Position numbers and translations under genes: made by a program. 64,000 nucleotides of DNA. Source: JAKIVR01 sp035933635. GTDB lineage: Archaea > Thermoplasmatota > Thermoplasmata > Lutacidiplasmatales > UBA184. The stretch is from positions 124,001 through 188,000 of the forward strand of contig DASYYY010000022.1 of the NCBI GenBank assembly GCA_035933635.1, written 5' to 3'. This document shows positions 33,495 through 43,800 of the stretch, in pieces. How positions within the stretch are numbered: position 1 is the stretch's first letter; every line of letters starts with the position of its first letter. Under the pieces are notes generated by a model, which did not search any database, had not been told where the DNA came from, and was given only the letters and a program-made list of their open reading frames with translations.

Positions 33495-34745
33495 CTACGT
33501 GCGAACACCAAGAACGTGGTCGACCAGGGCCTGCGGGTCCGCCATCGGGTTGGCGACTACGCATCGGAGCCAGTGGAGCCCGCCGATCGGAACGGTCGAG
33601 AGGTAGGAACCTCGGACCGCTGCGGCGACCCTGCGCGAGCCCATGTCCCGCCGTCGCCACAGGACGATACCCGCTGTCGGGGACCGCCAGAGCTCCAACT
33701 TCGGCGACGCACCGACGAGGATTCCGAGTCGCTCCGAGATCGCCATGCAACGCTCAACGCGGGCGGCCAGACCGGATCGGCCCCAGGCCAGCAGCGTGGC
33801 GAGCAACGGACCGGCGGAACCGCCGTGTGAACCCAGCACGCCGACGTGGGGGGCGGAGAGGTAGGGGGCCTCGAACGAGAGCGCCCGATGCGCGGTGCGG
33901 GCGTCGCGGAACAGGACCACGGCCGAGTCCTTGGGTTGGAACAACCACTTGTGACCGGAGAATCCGACCGAGTCGGCCCCCTCGATGCCCGTCAGTCGCG
34001 CTCGATACTGTTGCCCGAATCTCAACGGCCCCGCCCACGCCGCGTCCACATGGACCCACGCCGCCCGGGTCTCGAGTCGGAGGGGATCGATCGCACCCAC
34101 CGCCGTGGTGCCCGCGGTCAGGACGAGCGCCGCGGAACGTAGGTTCGGGAGGGCGGCAGGATCGAGGCGTTGATCCGGCCCGACAGGGACCGCACGGAAC
34201 TCCAAGCCCAAGATCCGGGCCGCCTTGCGCACGCTGAAATGTGCCGCCTCGGAGGCGACCACCCTGCGAATCCCCCGCAGCTCCCGCGCGGCCCAGAGGG
34301 CGGTCAGGTTCGCGACGCTCGATCCCGGGACCATGTGCCCGCCGTCCATCCGGAAATAGGGAGCGAGCCATTCGACGACCCGGCGTTCGACCGGTCCGGC
34401 CGCGGGGGAGAGCTCCGGATGGAGCAAGTTCTGATTGAGCGCCGCCGTCCAGGCCTGGACGGCCCAGGTGATCCAGGGTGTGGGCGGGTCCATGTGGGCC
34501 AGCATGCCAGGATCATCGAGCGGCAGGGCACCGCCGACCACGAGCGGCGCGAGCCTCTCGAGCGTCCTCTCCGGACCGAGCCCGCGTTCCGGGAGCTCGG
34601 AGGGGATCCACGCGGGGAGGCGCGGCGTCGCAGAGCGGGTTCGCAGCCGACGTCGCGGCAGCTGCTCGCCGAGGAGCTCGATGGCCCGGACGAGTCCGCG
34701 TTTGTCGAAGACGAAGTCGGGGTCCTGCACGGCGCGGCCGAGCAA
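33495..34745 (-). CDS. PLP-dependent group II amino acid decarboxylase
   Basis: Fold-type I pyridoxal-phosphate enzyme of the glutamate/tyrosine/aromatic-amino-acid decarboxylase family. The PLP site is seen as WVHVDAAWAGPLRF (Asp contacting the pyridine N, about residue 238) and SVGFSGHKWLFQPKDSAVVL with the Schiff-base Lys in SGHKW (about 268). The N-terminal MDPPTPWITWAVQAWTAALN and PGSSVANLTALWAARE also match. It has 416 residues, shorter than many (450-500). The start is taken at TTG 34745, with GTG 34730 as the alternative. The substrate, and hence whether it feeds methanofuran-like or beta-alanine synthesis, is not evident. Confidence 0.88.
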   Translation of the reverse strand: MLGRAVQDPDFVFDKRGLVRAIELLGEQLPRRRLRTRSATPRLPAWIPSELPERGLGPERTLERLAPLVVGGALPLDDPGMLAHMDPPTPWITWAVQAWTAALNQNLLHPELSPAAGPVERRVVEWLAPYFRMDGGHMVPGSSVANLTALWAARELRGIRRVVASEAAHFSVRKAARILGLEFRAVPVGPDQRLDPAALPNLRSAALVLTAGTTAVGAIDPLRLETRAAWVHVDAAWAGPLRFGQQYRARLTGIEGADSVGFSGHKWLFQPKDSAVVLFRDARTAHRALSFEAPYLSAPHVGVLGSHGGSAGPLLATLLAWGRSGLAARVERCMAISERLGILVGASPKLELWRSPTAGIVLWRRRDMGSRRVAAAVRGSYLSTVPIGGLHWLRCVVANPMADPQALVDHVLGVRT

Positions 34746-34832
34746 CCCCCCCTCAAAACGGGACGCCGCCCCGACCGGGAGTCGGCCCCGGCACCGAGCT
34801 CCTTCGGCCCCGCGGGGGAGACTGCGACGCCG

Positions 34833-36041
34833 TCAGCGCGTGGCGGGAGTCGGGTAGGCGGTCGCCGCGCGATCCTCCGGAAGCTCTCCGGTGAACAGCT
34901 CCCGCGCCGTTGCCGTCGAACGGAACGCTGGGAAGGCGCGGAGGGCGGCGACGGAGCCGAGGGCCAGGATGACCACGGCGGAGATGAACAAAGAGTACCA
35001 TCCGGGCGTGATCAGGCCGAGGCCCAAGGTGAGGGTCAGGATCACGGTCGCACTGGTCAGCCGGGTGTTCATCAGCACCGACACGGGCCCGGCCCGTTGC
35101 GGACCGAACAGCGCGCGCGCCGCCGGGTAGATCGCCGCCAACTTCAGGAGACTCGCGACGGCCACGATGGCGAGCAAAAGGACCAGGTTCGCCTCCACGA
35201 ACCCGAGCTGGACCCTGAGACCCACCGCCAGGAAGTAGAGGGGGACGAAGATGGCGAACGCGATCTGACGGATGTTGGTCACGAACCGGTCGCGGGCGAA
35301 CTCCGAGAAGATCAATCCCATCAGGAAGACGAACAGGATCCCCGGGACCCCCACGAGCGAGGACAGCAGTGCGAGCACGGCGAGGGAGAAGAACAGCGAT
35401 CGGGCACTCACGTTTGAGAAACCGACCCGCGAGGAGCTCGCGCCCACCGCCTTCGACAATCGCGGAAGGAAGATCGCCGCGAGCGCGAGCGCCGCCAACA
35501 CCCCGAGGGTGAACAGGAACCCCGGGGTCGTCAGAAAGGTCGTCGAGGTGATCGTCAGGTCCTCGGTCAGGTTGACCGCGAGGGTGGCCGCAAGGATGAG
35601 CCGCCCGAACGGCAGCTCGGCCAGCTCGTACTGCTGGAGCGTCGTGTAGACGATCGAGATCGAAGTGTCCGCAAGCGCCGTCGCGCCGACGACGCAGACG
35701 ATCAGAGGGGCGTGGGCGGCGTAGTAGAGCAGCAGGAAGAGCCCACCGAACGGGACGAGGAACCCACCGAGCCCGAGCGTGAAGGCCTCGCGGAGGTGGG
35801 CTCGAAGGAATCCGAAATTCGTCTCGAGGCCCGCCAGGAAGACGATCAGCAGGCTGCCGAACGTCAGCAGCGAATCGGCGCCGGTCGGGATCGAAAAGGC
35901 GAACAGCGTGACGAGCCCGATACCGGCCAGGATCTCGAGTGCCGTGATGGGCAGTTTGGTCCATCGCGCCGCCAGCGCGGTGACCACCACTGTCCCGAAG
36001 ACCACGACCAGGTCGAGATCGAGGGTGTTGAGGCCCGCCAC
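34833..36041 (-). CDS. CPA2-type Na+(K+)/H+ antiporter
   Basis: Membrane antiporter of the KefB/CPA2 family, 402 residues, about 12-13 hydrophobic segments. Typical stretches: TKLPITALEILAGIGLVTLF, FGSLLIVFLAGLETNFGFLR, and GATALADTSISIVYTTLQ with the ion-binding Asp, then LTEDLTITST and MNTRLTSATVILTL. No TrkA-N regulatory domain is attached. Start is GTG 36041 (VAGLNTLDLDLVVVF); a TATA-like AAGATACA is 23-30 nt before it. TTG 36056 is possible. The last 30 residues are a soluble tail. Confidence 0.87.
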   Translation of the reverse strand: MAGLNTLDLDLVVVFGTVVVTALAARWTKLPITALEILAGIGLVTLFAFSIPTGADSLLTFGSLLIVFLAGLETNFGFLRAHLREAFTLGLGGFLVPFGGLFLLLYYAAHAPLIVCVVGATALADTSISIVYTTLQQYELAELPFGRLILAATLAVNLTEDLTITSTTFLTTPGFLFTLGVLAALALAAIFLPRLSKAVGASSSRVGFSNVSARSLFFSLAVLALLSSLVGVPGILFVFLMGLIFSEFARDRFVTNIRQIAFAIFVPLYFLAVGLRVQLGFVEANLVLLLAIVAVASLLKLAAIYPAARALFGPQRAGPVSVLMNTRLTSATVILTLTLGLGLITPGWYSLFISAVVILALGSVAALRAFPAFRSTATARELFTGELPEDRAATAYPTPATR

Positions 36042-36479
36042 GTCGGTGGATTCCAACTTCCGCTGTATCTTTCTTGCCCCCGAGTCGGTTTCCGGGCATA
36101 GGAACGGTTCATCTCGGGTCGCGGCACCTCGGCACTCCGACCGGACGGAACAATCCGGGAATCCATGGTGAGGGACTCCTTCGGGTCGGACTCTCGATGG
36201 CCGACCGCCGACGAATCGGTGGTGACCGCCGGGATCCCGCGCCTCGCCCCCCCGACCCGAGTACGATCCGCGCGGGGCGCCGGCGGAAAAGGGCAATCGA
36301 CCCGCCGGTTCCGATGGGCGAACACGGGGTGCGCGCGGCAACGCGGCGCCCAGAAGGGTCGGGGCGTACGGCCTACCAGTGTCCGCCTACCCCTCTCTCG
36401 GCTCCGCCGGAACGCCCACGACGGAAAACCCCCCCTGGATTCGGGAGGTTTATGAACGGGGTCTCAGTTCAACGCGGGC
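36042..36479. other. Divergent intergenic region of 438 nt
   Basis: It separates the antiporter (minus) from the first giant surface protein (plus) and holds both promoters: AAGATACA (minus, near 36064-36071) and TTTATGA (plus, 36449-36455). A 96-codon frame at 36165-36455 is Arg/Ser/Pro-rich, lacks any motif and would contain the downstream promoter, so I do not call it. Nothing else is seen. Confidence 0.5.
36449..36455 (+). promoter_or_regulatory. TATA-like box of the giant surface-protein operon
   Basis: TTTATGA in GC-rich surroundings, 25-31 nt before ATG 36480. The spacing predicts leaderless transcription of the first giant gene. Confidence 0.55.
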
Positions 36480-39400
36480 ATGCCGCCCAGGGGGTGGGCC
36501 GCACGCTCCACCCCGGAGACCCGGTGGGGCGGGTCCGCGCTATGGGTAGGGTCCTGCCTGCTACTCCTGTTGCTCTCTGGGCTCACGGTCGGATCGGGCC
36601 ACCTCCCCGGGCCCGCAGCTCCCCGTTCGGGCCACGGGCCGGTCTCACGGCTCGCCCGGGAGCCCGGAGCAGCCCCCCTAGGGGGGCTCACCGGGACTTT
36701 CTTCGTCAACACAACCTCTGTGCAAACCGTTCCGGCGGCCAACCGTCCCTGCCTCAAATTCGGGACCCAGCGGTACTGCTTTGACGGCCAGACCTCGCCT
36801 TCCCTCCTCCGACTCCGGAACGGCGGGATCGCCGCCGTCTTCCAACTCTTCACCAACGAAACCAACCTGACTTGCGCCGGCGCGTCGAGCCAGACGGTCT
36901 CCCGGATCGGCATATCGTTCTCCACGGACGGTGGGATCACCTTCGGCTCCGCACGTCTCGTGGCGGGGAGCTCGGGCCGAGTCTGCCCGTACTTCCAGCA
37001 GATCGAGCCGGCGTTCACCACCGATGGACCCGGCCACCTGGTGGGGGCCTACATTGGGGCGAACGCGACGGCCAGCTACCTCCTGCCGGGGGGGTCGCCG
37101 TACGCGGGAGCGATCGACAACTACGGTGTGCGGCGCTCCGACGCGCTGATTTTCGTCCGGTCGACGAACGACGGTGCGACGTTCTCCGCAGGAACGATCC
37201 TCGTTGCGGGCGGCAATCTCGCCCGACCCGCGGTCGTCGCCTCCGGAACGACGATCTACCTCGCCTACGAGGACATCGCCAACGGCACCACGCCCCTGCC
37301 CGGCAGCACCACGGTGGGCCACAACGCCTCCTACCCCGTGGCGATCCACCTGCTCGTCTCGACCGATGACGGGTCGAGCTGGCACGGCCCGTACCTGATG
37401 CCGGGGGAGAACTCCTCGGAGTCCAACAGCACCTTCTCGCCCTCGCTGGCGGTCAACGCCACCGGCGCGCTCGCCGTCGCCTACGCGACCGATCGTTCCT
37501 GCATCGCCTACTGCGCGGTGGTGTCGGACTCGGTCTACGGCGAGGACATCGTGACCTCGGTCTCCACGACGAACGGGACGGGCTGGTCGCCGTTGCGGAC
37601 GGTGGCGCGCCAGGTCGCCGAGCCCGGCTACGACGGCTATTCCACCGCGCTCGGGGTGCCGTTCTACTACGTCTGGGAGCTCGTCCCGACCACCTCCGTC
37701 CAGTTCGGCCCCCTACCCGGGGAGCTGTACGCCGCTTGGAACGGTGCGGTGAACCTGAGCACCCGGAACTACTGCTACTACTCGGCCTACCTGTGCGACT
37801 ACGACGATTCCGAGGTGTTCGCGGCCGCCTCGGTCGACGACGGTGCGCACTGGGCGGTAGGTCCGGCGAGTCCCGGTGCGAAGTTCGCCACCGAGCAGGA
37901 TCCCGGGGCGACCGACCTGATGGCCTACTATGCGCCCACGCTCGGTGTGCATGGGGGCACGGTCTACCTCGCGTTCTCCGAGCGCAACGACACCTACTAC
38001 CTGTGGAACAAGTGCGGGTACAACTTCCCGCTCACCGGGCGTTCCGCCGCCGGATCGTACTCGTCCTGGCTCGTGCAATCCCCCGACGGGGTGGCTTGGG
38101 GGTTCCCTCGACTGCTTTCGATCGAGTACGGCAGCGGTGGGACCGCCTACTACGAGTACCTCGGAACGGGCGGCGCCGTCTCGTTCGATGCCTCGGGGGC
38201 GCCCGTGGTCGCCGAAACGGTGCCCCTGGGCGACGTCAGCTCGGCCGGGACCTACCTCGTCGAGACGAACCTGTCGATCGCGCGGCCCGAAACGGGCGGC
38301 CCGACGGTCAACCTCACCGTCGCCGAGTCGGGAGTTCCGGACGGGGCGCGGTGGTCCGTGGTCGTGGACGGCAACCTCTTCAGCACCACCGGGCGGAACC
38401 TGACGATCGTCGGCGTCCCGCGGGGCGTCAGCGAGTTCGTCCAGCCCGCCGCGTCCGACCCGACCCTCGGCTTCCAGATCCTGCGGGTCGCGGAGGTGAT
38501 GCCGGGGATCGTCAGCTACCGTTCCCCGCAGAACCTCTACGCCTTCACCGCCGTCACGCTCGCGGGTTTGGACCTGCGGATCGAGCCGCCGGACGTCCCG
38601 TACTTCGACTTCCTGCTCGACGACTCGAACACCACCTCCGGCGACATCCTGGCGAACTACTACCTGGAGACGATCACCATGGCCCTGTCCGGCCGGATCA
38701 CCTATCTCCACGAGGGGTGCCCGGGAGTTTGGTACGTTCCCCTCGGTGCCTCGTTCACCGTCAACAGCGGAGCCTCCGGCAGCGGGGTCCTGTCCACCTT
38801 CTCCGACGACGTCAACTCGCTCTGGACCGGTTCCGGCAACGGCAGCTACACCGGCTACGGCCCGAAGTTCCCGCTGACGATGGGCTCGGCCCTCAACGAG
38901 ACCTTCACCATGCTGTCGACCTCGGCGAACTCCTCGGTGACCTTCTCGGCGACCGACCTGCCGAGCGGGTCGAACTTTTCGCTGACCTTGAACGGCACGC
39001 GCTACACCGCCGCTCCGGGGGAGAACCTCTCGATCGGGGGACTGGGGTGGGGCACCTTCTGGCTGACCGACGTCACCGCCCCGGGCAACCAAACCGGCTG
39101 GGGATACTTCGGCGCGTCCTCCGTGGGCAACCCCGTCGTAGTCCCGTACAATCCGGTCGTCAACCTGAGCTTCGCCTACGTCGATCTGGCCCGTCCGGCC
39201 GGGACGGTCCACCTGCATGCGCTCAATCTCACCCCGGGCACCGTCTGGCAGCTCGCGTTCAACGGGACGGTCTACAGTTCCGCCACCGCGTGGATCAACC
39301 TCACCACTCGGCCGGGTGACTATCCGCTCACCGCCTACCCGGTGGTCTCCTCGGCCGGGGGGAACGCATCGTACGCTCCGGGCGAGCTGCCCGCCGAGCT

Positions 39401-40898
39401 CACGGTGCGGCCCGGAGGGACCTACCCCGTCAGCTACACCCCCGCCTACGGGGTCGAGTTCCTGGGGAGTATCGGCGGAAGCCTGTCCACCTCGGGTACC
39501 TCCTGGGAAGCCCCCGGCGCCCAACTCCGGGTCACCGCACATCCTGCGGACGGGTTCGCCTGGGGGGGATGGACCGGCACGGGTCCGGGGTCCTACTCAG
39601 GCAACGAACTCACCGCCAACGTCACCGCCGATGGGCCGATCGTCGAATCGGCGAGCTTCGTTCCCCTCCCGGCGAACCGGTACGACCTCGTGGTCAACGA
39701 GAGCGGCGTGCCGAACGGCACCCTGTGGACCGTCTACCTGGACGGGATCGGGTACTCGAGCACGGGCAGCCAGCTCGTCGTCCCCGAGCTGTACTCCTGC
39801 CGGAGCGACCCCGTCGACGGAACCTACGCCGTCACCGTCCCCTATGCCTATTCCAGTGCAACGGGAAACTTGACCCGCTACGTTCCCGGGCGATACCCGG
39901 ACGCCGCGTGCGGGGGCGGCTCATTGACCCTGAGCTTCGCGACCGAGTTCCACCTGGAGCTGACCTCCAGCACGGGAGGCACCGTCTCGGCGTCGTCCGG
40001 GACCCAGTTCGGCACGGGATCGGGTTGGTTCACGGCCAACAGCTCCGTCGAGCTCGCCGCCTACCCGGACAACGGCTACCGCTTCCTGGGTTGGAACGGC
40101 ACCGGCCTCGGAAGCTACACCGGTACGGCCCGAGGTCCGGGGGTCGTCATGGGCGCGCCGATCGCCGAGGTGGCCTCCTTCGAGCGTGAGGTGCTCCCGG
40201 GCCCCGAGCTCGTCTGGGCGGTCTTCGCACCTCGGACGCCCTTCCCGGCCGGGACCTCGTGGACCCTGACGATCGGCACCACGAACTACTCCTCGACCGG
40301 GGCACCGATCAACGTCACCGGACTCGTCGCCGGCCAGGCCTATCGGGTCGGGCTGTCCGATGCCCTCTCGCCGGATGGTCTGGTGCGGTATGTGCCGGTC
40401 ACACCGCAGTTCCCGCTGCGCCCGCTGAAGAACGGCTCCGACCCGCTGGATTTCGTCGGTTCCGCGTGGGTGCGGGTGGCGGTGATCGGGCCGGGCTTGG
40501 CGACTCCGGCCCCCGGCTGGTACGGGCTCGGGAGCGCGGTGGTCCTCAACGCGACGCCGGGTCCATCGGCCGTCTTCTTGGGATGGGTCGGCTCCGGCCC
40601 GGGCAACTACACGGGAAACGATTCCGCGCCGACCGTCCACCCTTCCGGGGCGATCGAGGAGATCGCGGAGTTCCGGGCACTCTCGCCGCGAGTCGTCCCC
40701 GTGACGAGCCCGTGGACCGATCCGCGGGTCGTGATCGGACTCGGCTCCGCCGGACTCGCCGCGGGGATCGGGGCCGGGGTCGTGCTCGCGCGGGGTCGCT
40801 TCGGACGGGGCGGCACGGCCGGCGCCCGAGAGTCCCCGCCCGAGGCCGAATGGGACCGGGCGACGGGCGAACCGGAAGCCGAGGGGGGACCGCCGTGA
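36480..40898 (+). CDS. Giant sialidase-like surface protein 1
   Basis: A 1472-residue cell-surface protein. Residues about 20-38 are a signal or anchor helix. Residues about 60-560 form a probable BNR/Asp-box propeller, with repeats such as FSTDGGITFGS, RSTNDGATFSA, VSTDDGSSWHG, ASVDDGAHWAV. Then come modules starting 'ESGVPDGARWSVVVDG' or 'ESGVPNGTLWTVYLDG' (about 615-1110), and three InlB-like repeats (near 997, 1162, 1335) with FAWGGWTGTGPGSYSG and YRFLGWNGTGLGSYTG. A C-terminal membrane helix lies at about 1417-1440, followed by a short acidic tail. Catalytic sialidase residues were not identified. Its stop overlaps the GTG of the next giant gene. Confidence 0.85.
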   Translation: MPPRGWAARSTPETRWGGSALWVGSCLLLLLLSGLTVGSGHLPGPAAPRSGHGPVSRLAREPGAAPLGGLTGTFFVNTTSVQTVPAANRPCLKFGTQRYCFDGQTSPSLLRLRNGGIAAVFQLFTNETNLTCAGASSQTVSRIGISFSTDGGITFGSARLVAGSSGRVCPYFQQIEPAFTTDGPGHLVGAYIGANATASYLLPGGSPYAGAIDNYGVRRSDALIFVRSTNDGATFSAGTILVAGGNLARPAVVASGTTIYLAYEDIANGTTPLPGSTTVGHNASYPVAIHLLVSTDDGSSWHGPYLMPGENSSESNSTFSPSLAVNATGALAVAYATDRSCIAYCAVVSDSVYGEDIVTSVSTTNGTGWSPLRTVARQVAEPGYDGYSTALGVPFYYVWELVPTTSVQFGPLPGELYAAWNGAVNLSTRNYCYYSAYLCDYDDSEVFAAASVDDGAHWAVGPASPGAKFATEQDPGATDLMAYYAPTLGVHGGTVYLAFSERNDTYYLWNKCGYNFPLTGRSAAGSYSSWLVQSPDGVAWGFPRLLSIEYGSGGTAYYEYLGTGGAVSFDASGAPVVAETVPLGDVSSAGTYLVETNLSIARPETGGPTVNLTVAESGVPDGARWSVVVDGNLFSTTGRNLTIVGVPRGVSEFVQPAASDPTLGFQILRVAEVMPGIVSYRSPQNLYAFTAVTLAGLDLRIEPPDVPYFDFLLDDSNTTSGDILANYYLETITMALSGRITYLHEGCPGVWYVPLGASFTVNSGASGSGVLSTFSDDVNSLWTGSGNGSYTGYGPKFPLTMGSALNETFTMLSTSANSSVTFSATDLPSGSNFSLTLNGTRYTAAPGENLSIGGLGWGTFWLTDVTAPGNQTGWGYFGASSVGNPVVVPYNPVVNLSFAYVDLARPAGTVHLHALNLTPGTVWQLAFNGTVYSSATAWINLTTRPGDYPLTAYPVVSSAGGNASYAPGELPAELTVRPGGTYPVSYTPAYGVEFLGSIGGSLSTSGTSWEAPGAQLRVTAHPADGFAWGGWTGTGPGSYSGNELTANVTADGPIVESASFVPLPANRYDLVVNESGVPNGTLWTVYLDGIGYSSTGSQLVVPELYSCRSDPVDGTYAVTVPYAYSSATGNLTRYVPGRYPDAACGGGSLTLSFATEFHLELTSSTGGTVSASSGTQFGTGSGWFTANSSVELAAYPDNGYRFLGWNGTGLGSYTGTARGPGVVMGAPIAEVASFEREVLPGPELVWAVFAPRTPFPAGTSWTLTIGTTNYSSTGAPINVTGLVAGQAYRVGLSDALSPDGLVRYVPVTPQFPLRPLKNGSDPLDFVGSAWVRVAVIGPGLATPAPGWYGLGSAVVLNATPGPSAVFLGWVGSGPGNYTGNDSAPTVHPSGAIEEIAEFRALSPRVVPVTSPWTDPRVVIGLGSAGLAAGIGAGVVLARGRFGRGGTAGARESPPEAEWDRATGEPEAEGGPP

Positions 40899-43800
40899 GC
40901 GACACCCCCGCCTCGCCCTCGGGTCGCAACCCCGCCCGCGGGTGGGCCGGCGCGGGGCTCCATCCGCTCACCCGCCGAACGCTGGTCGTGGCGGTCCTCG
41001 TCGCGCTCGCGCTTCCTGCCGTCCTCGCGATCTCGTCGGTGGGATGGCCGCCGGCTCCGCACGCGGGCTCGATCGTCCTGGTCCGGGGACTCCCGCACGC
41101 CTCGGAAGCAACCGCCACCGGGGGGGCGATCGACTGGGGGCAGGCCCGTACCCCGACCACGGCGGCCGGCACCGCCCCGGGGGCGAGCTCCGGGCCCGGC
41201 CGGTTCTTCGACACCGTCCCGGTCCCGCTCCCGGGAACCGGGATCCAATCCTGCTACCGAACGGTGCCCCAATCGGGGAGTTGCGATCCGGTCAACGACA
41301 CGATGGGCCCGCAGTTGAACCTGACCAGCCGGGGCCGGATCGGGCTCGTGTACACCGCCTTCACCAACGCCTCCTCGTGCGGCAAGGTGCATCGGCGCTA
41401 CACCGAGACGCTGATCGGATTCACGACCTCGCGCGATGGGGTGACCTGGGCCGCGCCGCAGTACCTGGGCGGGACCCGGTGCGACACCGTGAACGCGGCC
41501 GCGTTCCCCTCGGCGTGGCAGCCCACGCTCACGTCCCTCGGCAACGGCACCTTCGTCCTGGCCTACGTCGCCTACAACCTGTCGAGCGGGTTCGCTCCGG
41601 ACCTCTACGCCACCCGCGACTGCTCGACCTCGAGCTCCTGCATCTACGAGAGCAACGTCCTGACCTCGGAACTGGTCGTCGAAGAGAGCTACGACAACGG
41701 GTCGCACTGGACGACCCCGACGGTGCTCAACGGCTCGGCGTTCCCGAACGCGGTCCCCTTGGAAGGATGGCTCCCCTGGCATCCGTCGATCACCGCCTGG
41801 GGCCGGACGATCTACCTGTCGTGGTCGAACATCACCAGCGAGCCGGACATCGAGCGCTCGGCCGGCCAGGTCGTCGCGGGCGGCTCCGGCCAGGTCCACC
41901 TCGTCGTCTCGGCGGACGGGGGGGCGACCTGGGGGTCGCCGTGGGACCTGCCCGTGCGCGACGGACCGAGGTCGTACTTCGCCACGAATCCCGATGTGCT
42001 GGCCCTTCCAAGCGGTGAGATCGAGCTGGCCTATGTCACCAATCTGACCTATGGGCCCGCGACCTGCTGTGCCGCCCGGTACACCTACACGACCTTCCAT
42101 GTCGACGTGGTCGTGGCGACGGTGATCGCCAACGGCTCCCGGTTCAACGTCCGCACGGTCGCGGCCTCGGTCCCGATCTACGGCGGACCGGCCTCGCCGC
42201 ACCCGCACTGGTACTACGAGCTCGACCCGGCCCCCCAACTGGCCTACGGGGCCGCCTCGAACGAGGTGTTCGCCACGTGGTCGGCGCTCGTGCCCGGGCT
42301 CGCCTGCACCGTCGCCTCCAGCGCGCCGTCCGCCTGCCAGTTCGACTACAACGAGAGCCAAGTATTCGTCGCCCACGGCCCCGTGCTCGGACGGTCGTGG
42401 GCGGTGGCCGAGGTCGGACCGATCGCCAACGTCGGCAACGACACCGAGCTCGCGAACTTCGACCAGGGGGTCTCCCAGCACTTCCTGCCCTCCCTCGCCG
42501 TCGGGAGCTCCGGCACCGTGGTCCTCCAGGCGCTCGTGGTCAACGATTCGGTGTGCGGGACCTACTTCGCGCCCTACCCCGTGGCCTCCACGGCCTGCGG
42601 AGCGCCGGTCGAGGTGACGACCTCCAGCCGGGACAACGGGTCGACCTGGTCGGCACCGGTCGATCTCGCCTGGGAGCCGACCCTCTTCGCGGGCGACCTT
42701 CCCGACGGGATGTCGAGCGCGACGCTCGCCTACGGCGACCGCGTCGTCCTGGCCTGGACCCACGGCTCGTGCCCGGTGTGGAACTCGACGACGGTCCCCT
42801 ACACCGACTGCGAGTGGGGATCGCATCCGATGCGCGCCTCGGCGCAGGTGGAGGTCTCGACGCCGTACCTCGGCGCCGGGGTGACCGTCACATTCCATGC
42901 CTCCGGCGTCCCCGCGGGCAAGAGCTGGGCGGTCGACCTGCTCGGCAACTACCGCGTCGGTCCTGGCGCGTCGCTGACGATCGGCGGGGTGCCCGCGAAC
43001 GCGTGGATGGGCTGGGGCCTGTCGATGCCGTCGTTCGGATACGGCGCGCGGTTCACCGCCGCCGGCTCGATCCCCTCCCCCGAACAGTTCCGGAGCAGCA
43101 CGACCGTCGACGAGAACTTCTCGGTGAGCTATCTGCTGAACCTCGTCTCCGACCCGAGCTATCCGCAGGCACCGCCCGGCGCCGGGTGCACGATGGCGAT
43201 CACGTGGGACGATCCCGAATGCGCCCACCTCGACTACAACCTCACGCCCGGCGTGGAGTCGGTCTGGTTGCCCCCGGCCACGGTCGTGCCGCTCGATGTC
43301 ACGCCGAACCCCACCTACTGCACCGGCGCCGCCTGCATCTTCTACGAGGCCAACCTCTCGTTCCTCTCCTGGACCGGTAGCGGGGCGGGGAGCGCGAACA
43401 CCTCCTCCAACCGGAGCGCGCTCGTCCTGCAGGGGCCGGTCAACGAGACGGCGAACTTCGAGGTCCTCGGCTGGTGCTACTTCTTCTACTACAACACACC
43501 GCAGAACACCTGCGTCGCCTCCAACGCGTCGATCGACTTCGCCGAGCACGGGCTGCCGGCGGGCACCCCGTGGGGGGTGTCGACGTGGGGTCCGGCCGAG
43601 GCGGCCGGTCCTCCCGGAGCGAACTTCACGAACGGTCCGGCCCTGGCCGTGGGCGGGAACGTCACCCTCGGGGAGACCTACTACGCCCCGTGGTCCGTCG
43701 ACGTCGGTGGGGCACGCTTCGTCGGTTCGGGCGTTCCGGAATCCCCCGTCGCCTTGCCCGGTCAGGCCGCGGTGACGGTCAATTACACCAGGGCCACCGG

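Noticed and set aside
36165..36455. 96-codon frame before the first giant gene
   Set aside because: Low complexity, no motif, and it would include the promoter of the giant gene.
37930..38110. Active sialidase function for the giant proteins
   Set aside because: Asp-box-like repeats are visible, but the arginine triad and other catalytic residues could not be identified, so only the fold is proposed.
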